A stretch of DNA of 64,000 nt, from contig CAMWJV010000002.1 of NCBI GenBank assembly GCA_947174665.1, positions 1 through 64,000 of the forward strand, given 5' to 3'. This DNA is from an uncultured Lachnospiraceae bacterium. Its GTDB lineage: Bacteria; Bacillota; Clostridia; Lachnospirales; Lachnospiraceae. A model generated the notes under the pieces. The model had not been told where the DNA came from. It ran no database searches and was given only the letters and a program-made list of their open reading frames with translations. The position numbers were made by a program, and so were the translations under genes. Positions 1-7,518 of this stretch are shown piece by piece; position 1 is the first letter of the stretch, and every line of letters starts with the position of its first letter.

Positions 1-237
1 TCTTATCCACCTTTTATTTTGCAAAAGATGGTGTCACATCATTGACTAATATACAAAAACGAATAAGATAAATAAAAAGATAACAGTTCTGGTTATGCTG
101 CAAGTCACACCACCTGACGGACAACGGATTCCTGCGCAGACACGTTTTTTACGGTCTTTGCAGAAATCCATTATCCCAGGCGGCTGATAGCAGACAGAGC
201 AGAACTGTTACAAAAGTGATGAAAAGGGAGAGAGTTA

Positions 238-1440
238 ATGTACCATACAATCGTGACGTTGAAAAAGGGAGAAGGGCGCAGCCTGAAAAGCGGCGGAATG
301 TGGGTATACGATAATGAGATAGATTCCATTGCGGGCGGCTTTGAAAACGGGGATGTGGTGGAGGTCCGAGATTTTGACGGATACTGCATGGGCTGCGGCT
401 ACATCAACACAAATTCCAAGATCAGGGTCAGGATGCTTTCACGAAAAAAGGACACGGTTATAGATGCTGCGTTCATAGAGCAGCGCGTGCGGGATGCATG
501 GAACTACCGTAAGGAAAGCATTGATACCTCCAGCTGCCGGGTGATATTCGGGGAGGCAGATTTTCTGCCTGGTATTGTGGTGGACAAGTTTTCGGATGTG
601 CTGGTGGTGGAGTCGCTGGCGCTGGGCATCGACAGGTGGAAGCTGACGATTGTGGAAAGTCTGAAAAAAGTGCTTGCCGAGGACGGCATTGTAATTCGCG
701 GAGTCTATGAGCGCAGTGACGCCAAAGTACGCCTGCAGGAGGGAATGGAGCGCAGCAAGGGCTTTATAGGGGAGCCCTTTGACACAAAGGTGGAAATCGT
801 TGAAAATGGCGTGCATTATATGGTAGATGTGGAGGACGGGCAAAAGACCGGATTTTTCCTGGATCAGAAGAACAATCGCGCGGCTATCCGCCGGTTTTGC
901 CGAGGCAAGAAGGTGCTGGACTGCTTTACTCACACCGGTTCCTTCGCGTTGAATGCGGGGGCTGCGGGGGCAGACAGTGTTCTCGGAGTGGATGCTTCAC
1001 AGCTGGCCGTAGATCAGGCCACGGAGAATGCAAAACTGAACGGTTTGGAGGACATTGTTAATTTTAAGTGTGCCGATGTGTTTGAACTGCTTCCGGAGTT
1101 GGAAGCGAAGGGAGAGAAATATGATGTGGTAATTCTGGATCCGCCTGCCTTTACCAAGTCCCGGAATTCCGTGAAAAATGCGGTGAAAGGTTATCGGGAA
1201 ATCAATGTGCGGGGCATGAAGCTGGTCCGCGACGGAGGGTTCCTTGCAACCTGTTCCTGTTCCCACTTTATGGATCCGGACCTGTTTGCAAAGACAATTC
1301 GTGAGGCGGCGGCCGGTGCCCACAGGCGTCTCCGCCAGGTGGAATTCCGCACTCAGGGGCCGGACCATCCCATTCTCTGGGCTGCAGACCAGAGCTATTA
1401 TTTAAAGTTCTATATTTTCCAGGTGTGCAGCGAACGCTGA
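238..1440 (+). CDS. Class I SAM-dependent rRNA methyltransferase, RlmI-like (PUA + Rossmann)
   Basis: 400-aa ORF; SAM-binding VLDCFTHTGSFALNA, catalytic-type ILDPPAF, N-terminal PUA-like region. Confidence 0.9.
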   Translation: MYHTIVTLKKGEGRSLKSGGMWVYDNEIDSIAGGFENGDVVEVRDFDGYCMGCGYINTNSKIRVRMLSRKKDTVIDAAFIEQRVRDAWNYRKESIDTSSCRVIFGEADFLPGIVVDKFSDVLVVESLALGIDRWKLTIVESLKKVLAEDGIVIRGVYERSDAKVRLQEGMERSKGFIGEPFDTKVEIVENGVHYMVDVEDGQKTGFFLDQKNNRAAIRRFCRGKKVLDCFTHTGSFALNAGAAGADSVLGVDASQLAVDQATENAKLNGLEDIVNFKCADVFELLPELEAKGEKYDVVILDPPAFTKSRNSVKNAVKGYREINVRGMKLVRDGGFLATCSCSHFMDPDLFAKTIREAAAGAHRRLRQVEFRTQGPDHPILWAADQSYYLKFYIFQVCSER

Positions 1441-1494
1441 GGTGTTTGCCGGAAAGGGAGAGGTAAAAAGGGGCAAAAGCGCCGGAAATAAAGC

Positions 1495-1523
1495 TTGCTA
1501 ATTCCTGATGCCTGTGCTATCAT
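1495..1523 (+). promoter_or_regulatory. Sigma-A type promoter for the rtcB-prfH leader
   Basis: TTGCTA (1495-1500), 17-bp spacer, TATCAT (1518-1523). Confidence 0.5.
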
Positions 1524-1570
1524 CTATTCGTCAGTGATAAAAAGTAAATTTACGATAAGGAGGGCTTACC

Positions 1571-1651
1571 ATGCAGAAGAACATAACAACCCAAAACAGA
1601 ACAGAGAAACAGACGGCCAAAGGTACGGCGCTCCGCGCATGTCGCAGATGA
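1571..1651 (+). CDS. Candidate 26-aa leader peptide MQKNITTQNRTEKQTAKGTALRACRR
   Basis: Strong Shine-Dalgarno AAGGAGGG just upstream of ATG; lies in the rtcB 5' leader; TGA overlaps a second ATG. Confidence 0.4.
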   Translation: MQKNITTQNRTEKQTAKGTALRACRR

Positions 1652-1677
1652 CCTTGTTTTACTATGCCTTTTTATAA
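1648..1677 (+). CDS. Candidate 9-aa second leader peptide MTLFYYAFL, ATGA-coupled to the first
   Basis: ATG overlaps the preceding TGA (ATGA); stops TAA at 1677. Confidence 0.25.
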   Translation: MTLFYYAFL

Positions 1678-1742
1678 GGTTTGTATGAGGTATCTTCTGC
1701 CACAGCGTAAGATGTAAACTATATAAGGAGTATTTTCACACC

Positions 1743-1764
1743 GCACCTTTCGGGGTGCTTTTTT
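1743..1764 (+). terminator. Intrinsic terminator/attenuator-like hairpin immediately upstream of rtcB
   Basis: GCACC-TTTCGG-GGTGC followed by TTTTTT, 29 nt before the rtcB ATG. Confidence 0.55.
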
Positions 1765-1792
1765 GCGCCCATTTTAAGGAGACAGAAATTAT

Positions 1793-2932
1793 ATGAAAAC
1801 AGTAAAAGGTATTTATGCCGAAGCAAAAATATTTACAGATGATGTGGAAGCCTATGCGGAAGCACAGGTGAAAATGATATGCGATAACGAAGTGGCAGAG
1901 GGCAGCACAATCTGCATGATGCCGGATGTCCATCCCGGCAGGATTGCCCCTATCGGGCTGTCCATGACGGTTACGGATAAAGTGATTCCTCAGCTTTTAG
2001 GCGTGGATATAGGCTGCGGCATGACCTGCGTAAAATTAAATAAGTGCAATGCAGAGTTCCAGAAGCTGGACAGGATTATCAGGGAAAATATACCGGCAGG
2101 ATTTGCCATACGCAAAGAGCCTCACCACATGGCGGAGGAATTTTCCTATGACGGGCTCCGGTGCATCAGACATATCAACAGGCAGAAGGCAGAGAGGAGC
2201 CTGGGCACGCTTGGCGGCGGCAACCACTTTATAGAGCTTGACAGAGGAGCGGATGGCAGCCTGTATCTGGTGGTGCATACGGGAAGCAGGCATCTGGGCG
2301 AGGAAGTGGCAGAATATTACACAAAGCTTGCAAGCGACTATCTGAAGGAGCGGTACAAGGAGCAGGACAGCGAGACTTCGCAAGGGGCACTTCCATCCTT
2401 TTACATGAGTTATCTGGAGGGCAGCAATGCAAAAGCCTATACGGAGGATGTGCAGATCATACAGCGTTATGCCGAGTGGAACAGAGAGATTATTGTCAGG
2501 GAAATCTTAAAAGGAATGAAGTGGAAGGCACTGGAGCAGTTTTCGGTTCCCCACAATTATCTTGATCCTGTGGGAATACTTCGGAAAGGCGCTGTTTCTG
2601 CCGGAAACGGAGAAAAGGTGATCATCCCGGCGAACATGAAAGAAGGGATCATTCTGGGCATCGGAAAAGGCAATGCAGAGTGGAACTGCTCAGCGCCCCA
2701 CGGTTCCGGCAGGAGGCTGAAGCGTGAAGATGTGAAAAACAAATATACCGTATCTGATTTTAAAAGGGAGATGAAGGGTATCTACAGCAGCTGCATCGGG
2801 GCAGACACGCTGGATGAAGCTCCCTTCGCCTATCGCTCTATTAATGAGATTGCGGAACAGATCAGAGATACGGTGGAGATAAGGGATATATTGAAGCCTG
2901 TCTATAATTACAAGGCAGGGAGCAGGAAATAG
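1793..2932 (+). CDS. rtcB: RtcB family RNA ligase (RtcB2-like, linked to prfH)
   Basis: 379 aa; MMPDVHPGRIAPIG, LLGVDIGCGMTCVKL, LGTLGGGNHFIEL, HNYLDP, CSAPHGSGR. Confidence 0.93.
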   Translation: MKTVKGIYAEAKIFTDDVEAYAEAQVKMICDNEVAEGSTICMMPDVHPGRIAPIGLSMTVTDKVIPQLLGVDIGCGMTCVKLNKCNAEFQKLDRIIRENIPAGFAIRKEPHHMAEEFSYDGLRCIRHINRQKAERSLGTLGGGNHFIELDRGADGSLYLVVHTGSRHLGEEVAEYYTKLASDYLKERYKEQDSETSQGALPSFYMSYLEGSNAKAYTEDVQIIQRYAEWNREIIVREILKGMKWKALEQFSVPHNYLDPVGILRKGAVSAGNGEKVIIPANMKEGIILGIGKGNAEWNCSAPHGSGRRLKREDVKNKYTVSDFKREMKGIYSSCIGADTLDEAPFAYRSINEIAEQIRDTVEIRDILKPVYNYKAGSRK

Positions 2933-2945
2933 GGGGTGGGAAATT

Positions 2946-3593
2946 ATGATAGTTCAGATCAGTGCAGGACAGGGGCCGTCGGAATGTCAGCTGGCGGTCG
3001 CCAGATTGTTTCAAGCTTTGAAAAAAGAATATGGAGATCTGAGAATAATATCGGAAACCGAAGGCAGTGAGAAAGGCTGTCTGGATTCCATCCGTTTTCG
3101 AACGGAACATGACCTGAGCAGACTGGAAGGAACGGTATTGTGGATTTGCAAGAGCCCGTTCCGCAGGAACCATAAGAGGAAAAACTGGTATGTGGACGTG
3201 AGCATTATCCCGGATATGGATGAAGTCACAACAGATGGCAAGTATCGTATCGAAAAGTTTCACTGCGGCGGAAAGGGCGGTCAGAATGTAAATAAAGTAG
3301 AAACCGGAGTACGGATAACGCATATTCCCACAGGACTTGTAACCCAGTCCACGGAGGAAAGGAGCCAATTTCTGAATAAGCAGAGAGCGTTTGAGCGGAT
3401 GCAGGAGAAACTTGTCGGTTTACAGCATGAGCAGGAGGCGGCACAGGCCAATGCGGCATGGAGGGAGCATACCCGCATTGTCCGGGGCAATCCTGTGAGG
3501 GTTTATGAGGGGGAGAAATTTATTCTGAAAAAGGCTCCTGTTCCTTCGGAATTCCCAGAACCTGAAAATCTTGCTCGAACAGCAGCTCATTGA
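2946..3593 (+). CDS. prfH: Peptide chain release factor H (PrfH-like)
   Basis: 215 aa; GGKGGQNVNKVETGVRITHIPTGL; immediately downstream of rtcB. Confidence 0.88.
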   Translation: MIVQISAGQGPSECQLAVARLFQALKKEYGDLRIISETEGSEKGCLDSIRFRTEHDLSRLEGTVLWICKSPFRRNHKRKNWYVDVSIIPDMDEVTTDGKYRIEKFHCGGKGGQNVNKVETGVRITHIPTGLVTQSTEERSQFLNKQRAFERMQEKLVGLQHEQEAAQANAAWREHTRIVRGNPVRVYEGEKFILKKAPVPSEFPEPENLARTAAH

Positions 3594-3638
3594 TGAGCAT
3601 TGCACATTGTAATAGATTTCTAAGGGCAAGATATGTTG

Positions 3639-3667
3639 TTGTGACCCAGCCGGTGGTGTGCTATAAT
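3639..3667 (+). promoter_or_regulatory. Promoter for histidine phosphatase gene
   Basis: TTGTGA, 17-bp spacer, TATAAT. Confidence 0.55.
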
Positions 3668-3713
3668 TTCAATGCTGTTGACAACGACAAATCGAATTTG
3701 AGGGAGGGTTTTT

Positions 3714-4322
3714 ATGAAAACAATTATTACTATTCAGCACACACAATCAGTTCATCATACAAATGGTATGGTTGGCTCCTGGACAGATTGGGAATTATCC
3801 GAATTAGGAGTGCAACAGGCAAATAGAATTGGAGAGAAGCTAAAAACAGAGTTATCTGAAAAGAAATTTATAATGTATTCATCTGATTTATTACGCGCAA
3901 AACAGACAGCTGAAAATATTGGCAAATATTTAGGTCTAACGCCTGTTTTAAGAACAGAATTGAGGGAACGAAATCTTGGTAAATGTTGTGGTAAGTCAGT
4001 GCAATGGCTTCGGGATAATCTTGAAATGCAAGAGAAAACTATTGATGATAGATTGTTTTCTGATGCGGAAAGCCGCAGAGATGAGTGGAACAGATTGAAA
4101 CCGTTTTATGATGAAATAATGGCGAGCAATGATGAAAACATTATCATTGTTTCTCATGGAGATTTGTTAAGTGTGTTCAATACAATGTTTCTCGGGCTAA
4201 ATATTGAAACTATAAATACAAGTGAAATCTTCGGACTTGCCGGCGGGGTTTCATACATGTTTGTAAACAATGAAGGAAAAAGATTTATTAAGAGAGTAAG
4301 TGATATGTCTTATATTAACTAA
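3714..4322 (+). CDS. Histidine phosphatase (phosphoglycerate mutase-like) family protein
   Basis: IQHTQSVHHTNGMVGSWTDWELSELGVQQA... SDLLRAKQTAE... IVSHGD; first RHGxT-like motif atypical (QHTQS). Confidence 0.8.
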   Translation: MKTIITIQHTQSVHHTNGMVGSWTDWELSELGVQQANRIGEKLKTELSEKKFIMYSSDLLRAKQTAENIGKYLGLTPVLRTELRERNLGKCCGKSVQWLRDNLEMQEKTIDDRLFSDAESRRDEWNRLKPFYDEIMASNDENIIIVSHGDLLSVFNTMFLGLNIETINTSEIFGLAGGVSYMFVNNEGKRFIKRVSDMSYIN

Positions 4323-4402
4323 ATTGCAGTTTAGGGGGCTAAAAATAAGTGTTTTATGCTGTATGATAAAAAAAATAGATGGAAAAAAGAAAGGATCGTG
4401 CA

Positions 4403-4951
4403 ATGGCAAAAAACGAAAGATACATAAAAGACCTTATATTGGGATTGCCGGCAGAAACCGTCGAACCGATTATACGGAAATTCCTGGAAGATAATCAATT
4501 TTATCCATCAGAGTGGCATGGTGATGTCTGTTGGATGACGGATTTGTTCAATGTAAAAGGTTATCATTTCTTTACATATTCTTATGAAGGGACAACATTG
4601 CATCTGGAAGCGTGGCTGCGTAACGGAAAAGAAGGCGAGATGGGATTGACAGGATTTGCTGCCGCAACAAGTAAAGCGCCATATCTGCAAAAAATCAATC
4701 AGCTTTCTCAGCAGTTAATTCAGCTCCTTCCGGCTGACAGTCCCTACAGGGATCAAGCCCGGACGGAAAATAAGACGGAAGAAAAATTATTGGGCAAAAC
4801 TAGATTTATCGCATATACTGCCCTCATCGGTATAATGTGTTTTTTTGTACTTTATTATATTACTATCCGACCAAATCACATTATTGAATACCTTGCGATA
4901 TCAATTGCAATGCTGGGTCTATTTAGCATGTTTAGTAAACTCAGAAAATAA
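4403..4951 (+). CDS. Hypothetical protein with C-terminal transmembrane segments
   Basis: ORF 4379-4951; likely start MAKNERYIKDL; two hydrophobic helices near the C-terminus. Confidence 0.55.
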   Translation: MAKNERYIKDLILGLPAETVEPIIRKFLEDNQFYPSEWHGDVCWMTDLFNVKGYHFFTYSYEGTTLHLEAWLRNGKEGEMGLTGFAAATSKAPYLQKINQLSQQLIQLLPADSPYRDQARTENKTEEKLLGKTRFIAYTALIGIMCFFVLYYITIRPNHIIEYLAISIAMLGLFSMFSKLRK

Positions 4952-5020
4952 CCATGAGAACAGCTTCCTTTTTATAAAAAATCTGCCGGACCTCGAAAGA
5001 ATCCGGCAGTTGATGTAAAA

Positions 5021-5857
5021 TCATTTGTGATGTTTCCCGTGGTGGCCTGTGCCGGTCGGTTCCGGTGTGCAAGCTGACTCCGGTGTGCAAGCCGATTCCG
5101 GTGTGCAGGCCGGTTCCGGTGTGCCAGTCTGATCCGGGCCGGGTGTTTCTGTTTGAGATGTTCCATGATGCTGTGAACCATGCCCTGAACCATGCTCTGA
5201 ACAGTTTTCAATCCTGTTATGGAGTTCCTCCATTGTCATATTATTGCAGTCTTCAATGGTAACGCTGTCATCATGTTGTGAGAGCTCCTGATATCCCCTG
5301 TATTTTCCAAAGGACATTTGGTAGCTGTGGGCCTCTTTCATACAGCCGGTATCACTGGTATACAGGCATGTCGCGTATTTCCGGGAAAATTCAGCGGCGC
5401 TTAATTCCTCCATTATGGAAGCGTCCTGATCGGAAATGACCGTGAATACCAATAGCGAATCCTCTTTCAGGAAACCGGAGCTGCTCTCTTCTGCCAGCAG
5501 AGCACTGATTGCCTGGACATAAGGTATATTATTTAAGGACAGATGCTGCAGGACAGCCTGCCCGTCTTCATTGTAGGCATTTGTGGACACCACCCTGCCG
5601 AAACGGTTGATTTCAAGCTCCACAGAAGGGTTTACATCTATACTGATGTAAGACACAGGCTGTCTGTAGACAGAATAACCGCCCGCACCTAACAGGAGGA
5701 GCACACATATGGCGGCTAAAGCATATTTGAAAACAGGATGCTGTTTAAAACCGCTTCTTTTCTCCTGCTGTTTCAGTAAGTATTGCAGTGTGTTTTTTTT
5801 CAGATCTTCGGTTGCCCGTATTTTGCCCAGGCTTTCCCTGATTTCATTCATGCCCAA
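5021..5857 (-). CDS. RsgI-like anti-sigma factor with extracellular repeat/His-rich tail
   Basis: 278 aa; one TM segment (YALAAICVLLLLGAGGYSVY), YISIDVNPSVELEINRFGRVVS motif, C-terminal CTPESACTPESACTPEPTG repeats and HHGKHHK. Confidence 0.8.
   Translation of the reverse strand: MGMNEIRESLGKIRATEDLKKNTLQYLLKQQEKRSGFKQHPVFKYALAAICVLLLLGAGGYSVYRQPVSYISIDVNPSVELEINRFGRVVSTNAYNEDGQAVLQHLSLNNIPYVQAISALLAEESSSGFLKEDSLLVFTVISDQDASIMEELSAAEFSRKYATCLYTSDTGCMKEAHSYQMSFGKYRGYQELSQHDDSVTIEDCNNMTMEELHNRIENCSEHGSGHGSQHHGTSQTETPGPDQTGTPEPACTPESACTPESACTPEPTGTGHHGKHHK
5062..5133 (+). repeat. 18-bp tandem repeat (4 units, CCGGTGTGCaagcygaty) encoding TPESAC repeats
   Basis: Units 5062-5079, 5080-5097, 5098-5115, 5116-5133, each beginning CCGGTGTGC. 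Confidence 0.9.
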
Positions 5858-6327
5858 TCACCTCCCAACTTGACCCGCAGTATGTCTTTTGCTCTGGAAA
5901 GCCATGTATACACGGTGTTTTCTTTTTTACCGAGTATTGTGGCGATCTCAACGGCGGTGTATTCTTCAAAGTAGTGCAGGTAAATGACATTCTTGTACTT
6001 TTCGGGAAGCGTTAAAACAACATCCAGGATCTCAGCGGAGGAGCTGTCCAGCGAGTCTTTTTCCTCGGCTATCACTTCAAGCGGCACCCACCTTCTTCGA
6101 GAGAGAGACCGCAGCCAGTCTGTACAGGCATTGATGGTTACTCGCGCAAACCAGGCCTTTTCGTGTTCAGCATTCTCAAAGGAGCCTGTATGGAGCAGAT
6201 ATTTCATATATACATTCTGGCACACATCCTCCGTGTCATGTCTGTTTTTTAAATGCACAAAGCATATTCTCCGCACCATGTCCCCGTAGGCTTCCATGAC
6301 ACGGTTTAAGTCTTCTTCGCTCTTCAA
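5848..6327 (-). CDS. ECF-type RNA polymerase sigma factor
   Basis: 159 aa; region 2 (DTEDVCQNVYMKYL) and region 4 (LPEKYKNVIYLHYFEEYTAVEIATILGKKENTVYTWLSRAKDIL). Confidence 0.9.
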   Translation of the reverse strand: MKSEEDLNRVMEAYGDMVRRICFVHLKNRHDTEDVCQNVYMKYLLHTGSFENAEHEKAWFARVTINACTDWLRSLSRRRWVPLEVIAEEKDSLDSSSAEILDVVLTLPEKYKNVIYLHYFEEYTAVEIATILGKKENTVYTWLSRAKDILRVKLGGDWA

Positions 6328-6354
6328 AGAAATTCCTCCTTATGGTGTCCCGGA

Positions 6355-6690
6355 TCAATGATGAACTCTGTGTCCTCTTTCGGAGTGATGTACTGACCGG
6401 CTGCCGATATGGTGGTTGGTGTGATGCGATCCACTGCAAACGGTATTGTTCTGGTTGCAGGTAGTTTCGTTGCAATAATCTCCGTATACACATTCGCCGC
6501 ATACATCACATATATCACAATCGCCCTCTGACGTACAGATGTGTTCCTGCGGGCAGGATTCATAACACGCGGACACCTTTCTTTGCTGGCTGTGATGACC
6601 GGAGTGCGCGTATGCAACATTCGATGCGGTGCCCGCGAGAAGGACTACCGCCACCATCAGTAATAACATTTTTTTAATACATTTTTTCAT
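6355..6690 (-). CDS. Small exported Cys/His-rich protein
   Basis: 111 aa; signal peptide MKKCIKKMLLLMVAVVLLAGTASNVAYA; many Cys in the middle, His-rich C-terminus (HHTNHHIGSRSVHHSERGHRVHH). Confidence 0.75.
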   Translation of the reverse strand: MKKCIKKMLLLMVAVVLLAGTASNVAYAHSGHHSQQRKVSACYESCPQEHICTSEGDCDICDVCGECVYGDYCNETTCNQNNTVCSGSHHTNHHIGSRSVHHSERGHRVHH

Positions 6691-6825
6691 GATCTTACCT
6701 CCGTATTTGCCGTTTTGTTCCGGCTTTTATAGGTAATACGTTTGATAAAGTCAAAACCTTTCATTATTTTTAAATTTTATTTTATCCTGTGACAATTCGG
6801 TTACATGGTAGATTTCCCGTAATCT

Positions 6826-6856
6826 ATAATAGAATCTAAAAAGCAGATTCTATTAT
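6826..6856. promoter_or_regulatory. 11-bp-arm perfect inverted repeat in a divergent intergenic region
   Basis: ATAATAGAATC-taaaaagca-GATTCTATTAT. Confidence 0.6.
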
Positions 6857-6954
6857 CATAAGTCTATTATAAAATACAAATAAGTCTGTCGCAATCAGAG
6901 AAACAGGAGTAAAATAAGTAACAGGCAATATTGACAATGAAAGGCTGATATCGA

Positions 6955-7518
6955 ATGAACAGGCGGATCATTATCTGCGGGGGAAACGGAAGCGGAAAAA
7001 GCACTCTGGGAAAGGCTTTGGCCGATGCAATGGGCATTAAATTTATGGACAATGAGGACTATTACTTTCCCAAAAGCGGCTCTGGTTACAAGTATGACCA
7101 TGGGCTGACCAGAGAAGAATTCATTCCGACACTGCAGAATGATATGGAGCAGGCAAAAGACTGGATATTTGCGTCTGTAAAGGGAAATTACGGAGAGCAG
7201 ATTGAAAGTATGTTTACACACGCGATATTGATTGATGTTCCCAAAGAAATCAGAATGCAGCGTGTGTGGGACCGGTCTTATAATAAGTTCGGAGACAAAA
7301 TACTTCCCGGTGGCGAGCTGTATGAGAAGGAGCAAAAATTTTTTGACATGGTAGAGAGCAGGCCTGATAATTATGCTGAAGAATGGGTGTCAAATGTCAG
7401 ATGCCCCGTTATCAGAGTGGATGGCAGGAAGTCCGTAAAAGAAAATGTGGAGCTGCTTGTGGCGGCCTTATCAAAGGAAAGACAGCTACTCCACCCTGTA
7501 CAGGCCGCAGCCCCATGA
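6955..7518 (+). CDS. P-loop kinase / shikimate-kinase-like ATPase
   Basis: 187 aa; IIICGGNGSGKSTLGKALADAMGIKFMDNEDYYF. Confidence 0.75.
   Translation: MNRRIIICGGNGSGKSTLGKALADAMGIKFMDNEDYYFPKSGSGYKYDHGLTREEFIPTLQNDMEQAKDWIFASVKGNYGEQIESMFTHAILIDVPKEIRMQRVWDRSYNKFGDKILPGGELYEKEQKFFDMVESRPDNYAEEWVSNVRCPVIRVDGRKSVKENVELLVAALSKERQLLHPVQAAAP

Noticed and set aside
1741-1770. T-box terminator ahead of rtcB
   Set aside because: The conserved AGGGTGGNACCGCG antiterminator and specifier domain are absent; only a simple hairpin plus short ORFs are present.
5062-5133. Possible CRISPR-like short repeats
   Set aside because: 18-bp units are contiguous with no spacers and lie in frame inside a coding sequence.
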